NCBI RefSeq assembly: GCF_009379765.1
Contig: NZ_WHTD01000050.1
Span: 1-47,445, forward strand
From: Actinophytocola sp.
Lineage (GTDB): Bacteria; Actinomycetota; Actinomycetes; Mycobacteriales; Pseudonocardiaceae
Direction of reading: 5' to 3'
Length of the DNA stretch: 47,445 bases
The notes below the pieces were generated by a model that was given only the letters and a program-made list of their open reading frames with translations, did not search any database and was not told the DNA's origin. Every line of letters begins with the position of its first letter. Position 1 is the stretch's first letter. The translations under genes were made by a program, and so were the position numbers. This document shows, in pieces, positions 8,375 to 15,817 of the stretch.

Positions 8375-9298
8375 TCAGACCCAGTAGGAGATCCGGGCAC
8401 GGTAGTTGCGCATGGCCAGGAAGGCCAGGCTCCACCCCACCACGGTAAAGCCGCCGACGACCGCCCAGTGGTGCCAGCTCTGCGTATTGCCGATGAGTGG
8501 CGCCCGCAGCAGTTGGATGTAGTGGTAGAGCGGGTTCAGCTCGGCGACCAGGACCCGCCAGCCGCCCTCGCCGCCGAAGTTCGCGGTGAGGATGTCGGTG
8601 GACCACACGATCGGCGTCATGAAGAACAGCAGCTGGGTCAGGCTCTCGACGACCGGCGGGATGTCCCGGTAGCGGGTGCTGATGATGCCGAAGAGGATCG
8701 CCACCCAGCCGCCGTTGACGGCGAGCAGGGCGAAGGCCGGGATGGCCAGCAGGATCGTCCAGCTGATGCCCGGCTGGGCGGTGCCGCCGGGGCTGATGGT
8801 GTAGCCAGGTGTGGTCAGGTCGGACCAGAAGATGGCCACGACCACCACGTAGACCAGCAGGTTGTGCCCGAACATCAGGGTCAGCCGCCACACCGTGCGC
8901 AGCGCGTACACCGTGAGCGGCGCCGGCAGGTGCTTGATGAGGCCCTCGTTGCGGATGAACGTGTCGGTGCCCTCGGTGAGGCAGCCGTTCATGAAGTTCC
9001 ACACGATGAAGCCGACCGTGATGTACGGCAGGAACGTCTGGATCTGCGCGTGGAACAGCTGCGAGTAGAGCAGTCCCAACCCGAGGGCGGTGATGGCCAT
9101 CGACAGCGTGATCCACAGTGGTCCGATGACCGACCGCCGGTACCGCTGTTTGATGTCCTGCCACCCCAGATGCCCCCAGAGCTCCCGCTGGCGGAGGCCC
9201 TGGGTGATGTCCTCGAACGCCCGTCCCCAGGTGCGGGACGACGGAGGAGGGGGGGGAGGTGTGGCCTGCTCCTGCTCGGCCGTGCTGGTTGCTGGCAC
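8375..9298 (-). CDS. wzm: Wzm, ABC-2 permease for galactan export
   Basis: 307 residues from GTG 9298. A cytoplasmic Pro/Gln-rich N-terminus is followed by WGHLGWQDIKQRYRRSVIGPLW (residues split by the helix boundary) and six hydrophobic segments, the usual ABC-2 polysaccharide permease topology. It is the membrane partner of Wzt. I chose GTG 9298 because TAGGCT (9307-9312, minus strand) stands eight bases before it, a leaderless arrangement mirrored by the divergent GT29-like gene. ATG 9337 would add 13 residues but has no ribosome site. Confidence 0.9.
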   Translation of the reverse strand: MPATSTAEQEQATPPPPPPSSRTWGRAFEDITQGLRQRELWGHLGWQDIKQRYRRSVIGPLWITLSMAITALGLGLLYSQLFHAQIQTFLPYITVGFIVWNFMNGCLTEGTDTFIRNEGLIKHLPAPLTVYALRTVWRLTLMFGHNLLVYVVVVAIFWSDLTTPGYTISPGGTAQPGISWTILLAIPAFALLAVNGGWVAILFGIISTRYRDIPPVVESLTQLLFFMTPIVWSTDILTANFGGEGGWRVLVAELNPLYHYIQLLRAPLIGNTQSWHHWAVVGGFTVVGWSLAFLAMRNYRARISYWV

Positions 9299-9306
9299 GG
9301 CTCTCG

Positions 9307-9312
9307 AGCCTA
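9307..9312 (-). promoter_or_regulatory. -10 box (TAGGCT) of a probable leaderless promoter for wzm
   Basis: On the minus strand TAGGCT is followed by eight bases and GTG 9298. The divergent gene at 9410 has the same arrangement, supporting both calls. Confidence 0.5.
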
Positions 9313-9395
9313 CCGGCGGCGTGTTGCGGCTCCGCATGGGCCGGATTGCGCGCTCGACCTGGGGCGGCCACCCGATCCGGGACACCTGGTGCTGG

Positions 9396-9401
9396 TAGCT
9401 T
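9396..9401 (+). promoter_or_regulatory. -10 box (TAGCTT) of a probable leaderless promoter for the GT29-like gene
   Basis: TAGCTT is followed by eight bases and ATG 9410, with no Shine-Dalgarno. Confidence 0.5.
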
Positions 9402-9409
9402 CTGCGCTC

Positions 9410-10069
9410 ATGGTCGACGTCGCCCCGGGGCAGAGCATGCTGCGCTCGTTGTTGGACGTCTACGCCGCGCTTCCGGAGCCGCGCACGGTCGCCGTGGTGG
9501 GCAACCAGCCGCTGGAGCCGGACGAGGAACGCGGCAAGGCGATCGACGCGGCGGATCTCGTCATCCGGGTGAACGGTTTCCGGATCGACGACCCGGGTAC
9601 GCCGCCCACGGTCGGCAGCCGCTGCCATGTGGTGGTGTTCAACCGCGCGCTGCGCGCGACGAAGTGGGTCTTCGAGGACTACCGGCGGCGGCTGTACCTG
9701 ATGGTGGAGCCGGGCCGGCTGCACTGGGAGCCGGACAACGTTCCGGGCTGGTGGCCGGCGGACCTGGGGTTCGTGCCGGTGTCCAACCGCGAGGTGACGC
9801 TGCCGCTGTCCGACGCGCTGGGTCTGCCGACGGGCGAGCAGGCGACGTGGGCCACCACCGGGACGATGGCCGCGTGGATCGCGCGGACCAGCTATCCCGA
9901 GGCGGAGCTGATCCTCACCGGGTTCTCGTTCGTCGACAACCCGACCCAGACGTCCTGGATGCACGCCGCGGGCGACTCCTGCATCGTCGGCCCGGAGCAC
10001 CAGATCGCCGCCGAGGGTCGATTGCTGGAGACTTGGCTGCAGACCAGCCGAACCACCCTGCTCCGCTGA
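9410..10069 (+). CDS. GT29/sialyltransferase-like protein, candidate pseudaminyltransferase
   Basis: 219 residues. VAVVGNQPLE followed by IDAADLVIRVNGFR resembles the large sialylmotif of GT29 enzymes. ATTGTMAAWIARTS with LILTGFSF resembles the small sialylmotif, and HQIAAE (H-x4-E) the VS motif. GT29 enzymes use CMP-activated nine-carbon acids. The CMP-pseudaminic acid pathway encoded within 8 kb suggests this protein transfers pseudaminic acid to a surface polymer. No signal peptide or membrane anchor is visible, so it probably acts in the cytoplasm before export. Family membership is by motif; substrate is inferred. Confidence 0.65.
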   Translation: MVDVAPGQSMLRSLLDVYAALPEPRTVAVVGNQPLEPDEERGKAIDAADLVIRVNGFRIDDPGTPPTVGSRCHVVVFNRALRATKWVFEDYRRRLYLMVEPGRLHWEPDNVPGWWPADLGFVPVSNREVTLPLSDALGLPTGEQATWATTGTMAAWIARTSYPEAELILTGFSFVDNPTQTSWMHAAGDSCIVGPEHQIAAEGRLLETWLQTSRTTLLR

Positions 10070-10091
10070 GTCGAGGATTGAGAAGTTGACC

Positions 10092-10562
10092 ATGTCAGAC
10101 AGCCGCATCGCCACCCTGCGCAAGCGCGTCTCCGACCGCATCGGACGCCTCGTCGACTGGCGGATCAACCATCCGGTCGAGGGCAACCGGCTCTACGACT
10201 TCTACGGCACCGTCGACAGCCACGGGCGGCACCTCGAGGACGTCGAGCGCGCCCGCAAGGACTACGAGCGCCGGCTGGCCGCCCTCGAGCGCCGGTTCGG
10301 CGAGGTGGCGCGGGTGCAGCACTGGTCGGCCAACGAGCTCGAGCGGATCATCCCGCAGATCGCCGCGCAGGAGTCCCAGCTGGAGTCGCTGCGGGAGAAG
10401 ATCGCGGCCGTGCCGCCGGCGGACCAGCCCCAGATCGACGAGTCGCGCACGCTGATCGACGAGATCCGGCGCGAGCACAGCCAGATCCGGGTGCGGCTCA
10501 CCGCGGTCGCGCAATACGAGGATCGCTTGCGAAAGCTCGAGGATCGCACGCGGAGTAACTGA
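10092..10562 (+). CDS. Coiled-coil protein, 156 aa
   Basis: Highly charged helical protein with heptad-like patterns over residues 55-156 (RARKDYERRLAALERRF, ESQLESLREKIAAV, RKLEDRTRSN), preceded by a basic N-terminus containing RLYDFYGTV. No membrane segment. It follows the GT29-like gene by 22 bp, so they probably share a transcript. It may scaffold a glycosyltransferase or export complex, as coiled-coil chain-length regulators do; this is inference. ATG 10092 preferred; a TTG at 10086 is possible. Confidence 0.65.
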   Translation: MSDSRIATLRKRVSDRIGRLVDWRINHPVEGNRLYDFYGTVDSHGRHLEDVERARKDYERRLAALERRFGEVARVQHWSANELERIIPQIAAQESQLESLREKIAAVPPADQPQIDESRTLIDEIRREHSQIRVRLTAVAQYEDRLRKLEDRTRSN

Positions 10563-10569
10563 ACTCCGC

Positions 10570-10577
10570 TGTATACA
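10570..10577. promoter_or_regulatory. TGTATACA palindrome (left copy)
   Basis: Perfect eight-base palindrome eight bases after the coiled-coil gene stop. It recurs within a 14-base palindrome at 10679-10692, bracketing an AT-rich gap. Possibly paired operators. Confidence 0.35.
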
Positions 10578-10593
10578 ACCCTCCGTTACCATT

Positions 10594-10621
10594 ATTCACA
10601 GTTGATGCTTCAACTGTGAAT
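10594..10621 (+). terminator. Perfect 12-bp hairpin, probable terminator
   Basis: ATTCACAGTTGA and its exact complement flank a TGCT loop, followed by TGTTG rather than a long U tract. It lies 31 bp after the coiled-coil gene stop, in DNA clearly richer in A and T than its surroundings. It could equally be an operator palindrome. Confidence 0.5.
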
Positions 10622-10644
10622 TGTTGACCGGAAGACTCCACTAC

Positions 10645-10664
10645 TCAACGGTTCAGTCAACGGT
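10645..10664 (+). repeat. Direct repeat TCAACGGT x2
   Basis: Two copies at 10645-10652 and 10657-10664, 12 bp apart start to start, in the AT-rich gap upstream of the small-protein/pseI genes. Possible activator or repressor half-sites. Confidence 0.3.
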
Positions 10665-10678
10665 CCCCTTCCTGGACG

Positions 10679-10692
10679 CTGTGTATACACAG
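10679..10692. promoter_or_regulatory. Perfect 14-bp palindrome CTGTGTATACACAG
   Basis: Located 19 bp before the 72-aa gene start and 102 bp from a TGTATACA copy at 10570. Operator-like; the binding protein is unknown. Confidence 0.4.
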
Positions 10693-10711
10693 GTTGCGGG
10701 AGGTCGGGGCC

Positions 10712-10933
10712 ATGGTGGACGTCCAGTGGTGGTTATCCGGTTACGACAATCGGGTGCACGCGTTCGGCAGCGAGGAGGCCGGGCGCGACTTCGGCGAGGC
10801 GCTCTGCGAGCACAGCGTGCCCAACTCCAAGATCACCTGCACCGACGACGGCGAGCGGTGTCTCGCCTGCCTGTTGATCTTCGGCGACCTGCTCGCCGAC
10901 ACTTACGGCGAGGCGACCTGGCGCGCGTCGTAG
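10712..10933 (+). CDS. Small Cys-containing protein, 73 aa
   Basis: Begins MVDVQWWLSGYDNRVHAFG and ends ...TYGEATWRAS. Four cysteines (LCEH, ITC, RCLAC), two of them in a CLAC pair, could bind metal together with nearby histidines. No membrane segment. ATG 10712 follows GGGAGG at good spacing. It lies immediately upstream of pseI, which may have its own promoter. Family not recognised. Confidence 0.6.
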   Translation: MVDVQWWLSGYDNRVHAFGSEEAGRDFGEALCEHSVPNSKITCTDDGERCLACLLIFGDLLADTYGEATWRAS

Positions 10934-10949
10934 TTGTACGTTGGTGGCC

Positions 10950-11999
10950 ATGCGTGAGGTCCGAATCGGCAAGCACACGATCGGGCCGGGTCATCGGCCG
11001 TTCGTGATCGCGGAGATGTCCGGCAACCACAACGGCGACCTGGACCGGGCCCTGGCGATAGTCGACGCGGTGGCGGCGTCCGGCGCCCAGGCCCTCAAGC
11101 TGCAGACCTACCGGGCCGACACCATCACGATCGACGTCGACCTCCCCGCCTTTCGTATCTCCGACGACCACTCCCTGTGGGGCGGGGAGAACCTCTACCG
11201 GCTGTACGAGAAGGCCCACACTCCGTGGGGATGGCACGAGCAGATCTTCCGGCGGGCCCACGACCACGGCCTGACCGTGTTCTCGAGCCCCTTCGACCCC
11301 ACCGCGGTCGACCTGTTGGAGTCCCTGGACGCCCCGGCCTACAAGATCGCCTCCGCGGAGATAGTCGACCTGCCGCTCGTGGAGCTGTGCGCCCGAACCG
11401 GCAAGCCGCTGGTCATCTCGACGGGAATGGCGACGGTGGCCGAGATCCACGCCGCGGTGACGACCGCCCGGGCCGCCGGCAACGACCAGCTCATCGTCCT
11501 GGGGTGCACGGCGTCGTATCCCGCGCCCCCCGAGGACAGCAATCTTCGGGGCATCCCGCTGCTCGCCGACACGTTCGACGTGGTCCCGGGCCTCTCCGAC
11601 CACACGATGGGCATCGGCGTCCCGGTGGCCGCCGTGGCCCTGGGCGCCTGCGCGATCGAGAAGCACGTGACGCTGGCCCGCTCCGACGGCGGCGTGGACA
11701 GCGACTTCTCCCTGGAACCGGCGGAGCTGGCCGCGCTGGTCGTCGAGACGGAACGCGCCTGGCAGGCCCTGGGCGCCCCGCGCCTGGGACCGCGAGAGAG
11801 CGAGCGAGAGGTGCTCCGCCTGCGCCGCTCCCTGTACGTGGTGGAGGACGTGCGGGCAGGCGACGAGGTGACGACGTCGAACGTCCGCTCGATCCGCCCC
11901 TCCGGCGGCCTCCCACCCGCCGACCTGGGAACGGTCCTGGGCCGCCACTTCCGCGGTGGCGCGCCGAAGGGAACCCCGCTGACCTGGGACCTGATCTGA
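10950..11999 (+). CDS. pseI: PseI, pseudaminic acid synthase (NeuB family)
   Basis: 349 residues: NeuB TIM barrel then C-terminal antifreeze-like SAF domain (from about residue 290, RRSLYVVEDVRAGDEVTTSNVR). Motifs include FVIAEMSGNHNGDLDRA, KLQTY, FSSPFD, YKIASAEI, STGMA and GLSDHTMG. MSGNHNG with LYEKAHTPWGWH favours the pseudaminic-acid branch over the NeuAc branch. The enzyme condenses 6-deoxy-AltdiNAc with phosphoenolpyruvate. TACGTT at 10937-10942, seven bases before ATG 10950, suggests leaderless transcription. The other Pse genes lie just beyond the convergent kinase. Confidence 0.85.
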   Translation: MREVRIGKHTIGPGHRPFVIAEMSGNHNGDLDRALAIVDAVAASGAQALKLQTYRADTITIDVDLPAFRISDDHSLWGGENLYRLYEKAHTPWGWHEQIFRRAHDHGLTVFSSPFDPTAVDLLESLDAPAYKIASAEIVDLPLVELCARTGKPLVISTGMATVAEIHAAVTTARAAGNDQLIVLGCTASYPAPPEDSNLRGIPLLADTFDVVPGLSDHTMGIGVPVAAVALGACAIEKHVTLARSDGGVDSDFSLEPAELAALVVETERAWQALGAPRLGPRESEREVLRLRRSLYVVEDVRAGDEVTTSNVRSIRPSGGLPPADLGTVLGRHFRGGAPKGTPLTWDLI

Positions 12000-12010
12000 C
12001 CCGGCGCGAG

Positions 12011-12154
12011 TTGTCCACAACGCCCGGACTTGTCCACAGTCCCGCCGCTAGCGCTGTTCTTGTCGGTCTTGCCCGATAGACTGACTCCGAGGGGTGCCCC
12101 CGGAGAGGGTGGGGGCGTTCGGGACTTGGGTTCTGCACGTGCGCGCATGCGCGC
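12011..12154. repeat. Dispersed intergenic element, copy 1 (DnaA-box-like sites, -10 box, alternative hairpins)
   Basis: TTGTCCACA at 12011-12019 and 12030-12038, TAGACT at 12077-12082, then the structured core. CTCCG/CGGAG with GGGG/CCCC form one hairpin (12085-12105). GCCCCC pairing with GGGGGC around a GGAGAGGGT loop (12096-12116) forms a competing one. A 14-bp palindrome GCGCGCATGCGCGC follows at 12141. The element lies between convergent genes, so it is not a leader of either. Copies at 17229 and 21207. Candidate small RNA gene or DnaA-binding element. Confidence 0.55.
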
Positions 12155-12225
12155 GGGAGCTTTCGCGCCACGTCGTCGGTCTTTTGTGCTGGCGGGTCGC
12201 GGTTGCGAGACGCGGCGGAGCGCTC

Positions 12226-12933
12226 CTAGTCGGACCGGGCCAGCCTGGCCAGCCGCGACCGCGCGTAGTCCGGCTCCAACTGCCACCCGGCCGCCGCCTC
12301 CCAGGCGTCGATCGCCGCCCGCACCGGATATGGCAGGTCCGAACCCGGCAAGTCGGCCAGGTCGAGATCCGGATGGTCCACCCGAGCCTCGTCCCAGTCC
12401 AGCAGGCCGATCCCGGCCGCCGTCACCCGCACGTTCTCCGCGCACGGGTCGCCGTGCACGACCGCCTGCGGGCCGGTCAGCGCCGCCCACGCGCGTCGGC
12501 ACGCGGCGACCGCCCACGCGGGCATCACGCTCAGGTCCACGTCGCCACCGTGGGAGACGGTCAGCAGCTCTGTGGTCGAGCGAAAGTCGGGGCGCTGCGG
12601 CCGGCCGGCCGTCACCGAATGCAACCGGCGCAGCTCCGACGCCACCGCCGGCCAGTCATCCGCCGTCGGCTCCCGGCCAGGCAGCCAGCGCTGCACGACC
12701 ACCCCGTCGACCTGCCGCCGCCCATCGACCGTCGGCACCACCGCCGGCACCAGGAACCCCGCGCCCGACAGGAACTCCAGCAGATCCAGCTCCCAGTCGA
12801 GCGACGCCACCGACCGGCGGCTGACCCGGCCGACCACCCGCTCCCCACCCAGCCGCAGCTCCAGCACCTCGTTCCGACGCCCGCCGCCGAGCCGGCCGAC
12901 CACCGACACCGCGCCCCAGGCGGCGAAGCTCAC
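12226..12933 (-). CDS. Aminoglycoside phosphotransferase/choline kinase-like protein in the Pse cluster
   Basis: 235 residues with the kinase catalytic loop VVHGDPCAENVRV (HGDxxxxN) and metal motif LLDWDEARVDHPDLDLADL, characteristic of the APH/choline kinase fold. The N-terminal lobe is short (GRVSRRSVASLDWELDLLEFL). The GTG start at 12933 overlaps the pseC stop (GTGA), so it is translated with PseC. A role in the pathway is likely from coupling, for example phosphorylating a sugar, amino alcohol or salvage intermediate. Antibiotic resistance is an alternative but less likely in this context. Confidence 0.75.
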   Translation of the reverse strand: MSFAAWGAVSVVGRLGGGRRNEVLELRLGGERVVGRVSRRSVASLDWELDLLEFLSGAGFLVPAVVPTVDGRRQVDGVVVQRWLPGREPTADDWPAVASELRRLHSVTAGRPQRPDFRSTTELLTVSHGGDVDLSVMPAWAVAACRRAWAALTGPQAVVHGDPCAENVRVTAAGIGLLDWDEARVDHPDLDLADLPGSDLPYPVRAAIDAWEAAAGWQLEPDYARSRLARLARSD

Positions 12934-14063
12934 GTGCAGAACGCCCGGATCAGGTCGATCACCCGGTCCACATCGGAGTCCGCCAGGTCCGGGAACAGCG
13001 GCAGCGACAGCTCCGCGGCGTAGAAACGCTCCGCGTTCGGACACAGCCCGCGCTTGTAGCCCAGATCGGCGAACACCGGATGCCAGTACACCGGAACGTA
13101 GTTGACCTGCACCCCGATCCCGTTCTCCCGCAGGAACGAGTACAACTCCCGCCGTCGCCCGCCGAGCACCCGCAACGGATACAGGTGCCACGCCGGCTCG
13201 GCGCCAGGCAGCCTCGCGGGTGTCGCCACGCCGTCCACATCGGACAGTCCGGCCGTGTACCGGGCGTGCAGCGTAGCCCTCCGCGCCACGAACGACGCCA
13301 ACCGCTTCAGCTGGCTCGACCCCAAGGCGCACAACACATCCGGCAGCCGGTAGTTCAGCCCGAACTCGTGCACCTCCTGGTGCCAGCCACCCTCGTCCGG
13401 GAACCGCTGCCGGTCCCGCGACCGCACCAGCCCGTGGTTGCGAAACTCCTGCGCCCGACGCAGCAGCGAGGGATCCACGCACGCCACTGCCCCACCCTCG
13501 GCAGTGGTCAGGTTCTTCGTGGGAAAGAACGAGAACGTCGTCAGATCCGCCCACGACCCGACCGGCCGCCCCTGCCAAGACCCACCGATCGAGTGAGCCG
13601 CGTCCTCCAGGAGCAACGCCCCGGCGTCGTGCGCGACCGGCACCAGGGCGTCCAGGGGAGCCGGATGCCCGGCATAGTCGACGGCGGCCACCACGCGGGT
13701 CCGCGGCGTCAACGCCGAGGACACCGACGCCGCCGACACGTTCCCGGTGTCCGGTGACACGTCGGCGAACACCACGGAAGCCCCGCGCAGAACGGCGGTC
13801 GCGGCCGTCGCCACGAACGTCATCGGCGAGCACACGACCTCGTCGCCCGGCCCGATCCCCGACGCCGCGTACGCGACGTGCAACGCGGCGGTCCCCGACG
13901 TCACGGCCACCACCGGCACCCCACCGGTCCACCCGGCGAGGTCCGACTCGAACCGGGTCACCGCCGGTCCGGTCGTCAGCCAGTCGCCGCGCAGCACCGC
14001 CGCCACCGCCGCGACGTCATCCTCCACAATGGACTGACGACCGTAGGGCAGCAGGTCAGCCAT
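12930..14063 (-). CDS. pseC: PseC, UDP-4-amino-4,6-dideoxy-L-AltNAc transaminase
   Basis: 377-residue DegT/DnrJ/EryC1-family aminotransferase. VTSGTAALHVAY (phosphate cup), SPMTFVATAA, LLEDAAHSIGG and the PLP lysine in FFPTKNLTTAEGG are present. It transaminates the 4-keto sugar made by PseB. The start (ATG 14063) overlaps the pseB stop by 8 bp, and the downstream kinase overlaps its own stop, giving a tight three-gene operon. Family assignment is firm; PseC rather than another DegT sugar aminotransferase rests on the neighbours. Confidence 0.85.
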   Translation of the reverse strand: MADLLPYGRQSIVEDDVAAVAAVLRGDWLTTGPAVTRFESDLAGWTGGVPVVAVTSGTAALHVAYAASGIGPGDEVVCSPMTFVATAATAVLRGASVVFADVSPDTGNVSAASVSSALTPRTRVVAAVDYAGHPAPLDALVPVAHDAGALLLEDAAHSIGGSWQGRPVGSWADLTTFSFFPTKNLTTAEGGAVACVDPSLLRRAQEFRNHGLVRSRDRQRFPDEGGWHQEVHEFGLNYRLPDVLCALGSSQLKRLASFVARRATLHARYTAGLSDVDGVATPARLPGAEPAWHLYPLRVLGGRRRELYSFLRENGIGVQVNYVPVYWHPVFADLGYKRGLCPNAERFYAAELSLPLFPDLADSDVDRVIDLIRAFCT

Positions 14064-15039
14064 ACTGCTCGACCAACGTGCGCAGGTCCTCGTCGGTGAG
14101 CCACCGGTCGTTGGTGTCCGAGCGATACGCGAACCCTTCCGGCACCGCCGCACCGTCCGTCGGCGGCTCGTAGCCCCAGCCCGCGATGTGCGGCATCACG
14201 ACGTACCGGTCGCCGAGCAGCAGCGTCCGCCGCGCGTCGTCCTGCGCGATCATCTCCTCGTGCAGCTTCTCGCCGGGCCGCACGCCGACCTCCTTCATCG
14301 GGCTGTTCGGCGCGATCACCCTGGCCAGGTCGACCAGCCGCATGCTCGGGATCCGCGGCACGTACAGCTCGCCGCCGTGCATCAGGTCGAACGAGCTCAC
14401 CACGAACTCGACCGCCTGCGGCAGCGTGATCCAGAACCGGGTCATCCGCAGGTCGGTGATGGGCAGCGCCTCGCCACGCTCCGCGAGCGACCGGAAGAAC
14501 GGGATGACACTTCCGCGTGAACCCATCACGTTGCCGTAGCGCACGACCGAGAACCGGGTCGGATGCCCTGCGGCGTAATGGTTTCCGCTGATGAACAGCC
14601 GGTCCGCGCACAGCTTCGTCGCGCCGTAGAGGTTGATCGGGCTGGACGCCTTGTCCGTCGACAGCGCGACGACCTTCTGGACGCCGCGGTCGATGGCCGC
14701 CTCGATCACGTTCTGTGAGCCGGTGACGTTGGTCTGCACGAACTCGAACGGGTTGTACTCGGCGGTGTCGACCTGTTTGAGCGCCGCGGCGTGCACGACG
14801 AAGTCGATGTCGTGCATCGCGCGCTCGAGCCGCCGCCGGTCCCGGACGTCGCCGATGAACCAGCGCAGCCGCGGGTCGTCGCCGAACAGCTGCCGCGCCT
14901 CGTACTGCTTGAGCTCGTCGCGGGAGAGCACCACGAGCCGTCGCGGGTTGAGGTGCTCGAGCGCGTACGCGATGAACGCCTTGCCGAACGACCCCGTCCC
15001 GCCGGTGAGCAGGATGCTGGCCCCATCCAGCAAAGCCAT
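14056..15039 (-). CDS. pseB: PseB, UDP-GlcNAc 4,6-dehydratase (5-inverting)
   Basis: 327-residue extended SDR (FlaA1/PseB type). Glycine loop LLTGGTGSFGKAF, ALSTDKA, YGATK (catalytic Tyr/Lys) and VRYGNVMGSRGSV, all typical of PseB/CapD-like dehydratases. It starts the pathway from UDP-GlcNAc. ATG 15039 follows GGAGGT at ideal spacing, and 40 bp separate it from divergent pseF, so the two operons share a promoter region. Confidence 0.88.
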   Translation of the reverse strand: MALLDGASILLTGGTGSFGKAFIAYALEHLNPRRLVVLSRDELKQYEARQLFGDDPRLRWFIGDVRDRRRLERAMHDIDFVVHAAALKQVDTAEYNPFEFVQTNVTGSQNVIEAAIDRGVQKVVALSTDKASSPINLYGATKLCADRLFISGNHYAAGHPTRFSVVRYGNVMGSRGSVIPFFRSLAERGEALPITDLRMTRFWITLPQAVEFVVSSFDLMHGGELYVPRIPSMRLVDLARVIAPNSPMKEVGVRPGEKLHEEMIAQDDARRTLLLGDRYVVMPHIAGWGYEPPTDGAAVPEGFAYRSDTNDRWLTDEDLRTLVEQYG

Positions 15040-15079
15040 CGTTACCTCCGTGATATCTGGGCTGCGCCAGTGCGCCATC
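15040..15079. promoter_or_regulatory. 40-bp divergent promoter between pseB and pseF
   Basis: Contains the pseB ribosome site and the near-symmetric TGATATCT (15050-15057), which offers a weak -10-like box in both directions. It implies coordinated expression of the two Pse operons. Confidence 0.4.
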
Positions 15080-15817
15080 ATGGCACCCGTGCGAGTCAAC
15101 GCGGTCATCCAGGCACGGCTCTCGTCCACCCGCCTGCCCGGCAAGGTGCTCCGGCGGCTGGGCGGGCGCAGCGTCCTGAGCTGGGGAGTCAGAGCCGCGG
15201 CGCACGCGGCGAACCTCGGGACCGTGATCGTGGCGACGTCCGATTCGCCCGATGACGACCCGGTCGCCGAGGAGGCCGTCCGCGCCGGGGCCGCGGTGGT
15301 TCGTGGCCCGCTCGACGACGTGCTGGCCCGCTACGAGCTCGCCGCGCGCGAGCATCCGTGCGACGCGATCGTCCGGCTCACCGCGGACTGCCCGCTGCAC
15401 GACCCGACACTGATCGGGCAGGTGATCGGGCTGTGGCTGGCCGACCCGAGCCTGCAGTACGTGAGCAACGTCGTGGTGCGCACGCTGCCGCGCGGGTTCG
15501 ACGCGGAGCTGGTGCGCCGCGACGTGCTGGCCGAGCAGAACGAGCGGGCCACCGGCGGGCACCGCGAGCACGTGACCTCGGCGATCTACCCGCAGCCGGC
15601 CGTCTACCGCTGCGCGGGCGTGATCGTCGGCGAGGACAACTCCGACCTGCGGGTGACGTTGGACACCGAGCAGGACGCCGAACTGCTCGACGCGATCGTC
15701 GCGGAGCTGGGCGACGCGGTGCCGAGCTGGCGGGACGTGGTCGCGCTGCTGCGGTCCCGGCCGGACCTGGTCGCGCTGAACGCCGAGGTCGTCCAGAAGG
15801 CCATGCCGACCGCATGA
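15080..15817 (+). CDS. pseF: PseF-like CMP-pseudaminic acid synthetase (SpsF-type cytidylyltransferase)
   Basis: 245 residues. VIQARLSSTRLPGKVL is the nucleotide-binding signature of COG1861/SpsF-like cytidylyltransferases; RLTADCPL and the C-terminal DLRVTLDTEQD fit the same family. It activates the nine-carbon sugar with CTP. ATG 15080 chosen; GTG 15089 is possible. The stop overlaps the next start (ATGA). PseF assignment leans on the surrounding pathway because SpsF-family members also serve other sugars. Confidence 0.8.
   Translation: MAPVRVNAVIQARLSSTRLPGKVLRRLGGRSVLSWGVRAAAHAANLGTVIVATSDSPDDDPVAEEAVRAGAAVVRGPLDDVLARYELAAREHPCDAIVRLTADCPLHDPTLIGQVIGLWLADPSLQYVSNVVVRTLPRGFDAELVRRDVLAEQNERATGGHREHVTSAIYPQPAVYRCAGVIVGEDNSDLRVTLDTEQDAELLDAIVAELGDAVPSWRDVVALLRSRPDLVALNAEVVQKAMPTA

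Noticed and set aside
12085..12116. 6C RNA
   Set aside because: The hairpin loops are not runs of six cytosines; the C and G runs are in stems here.
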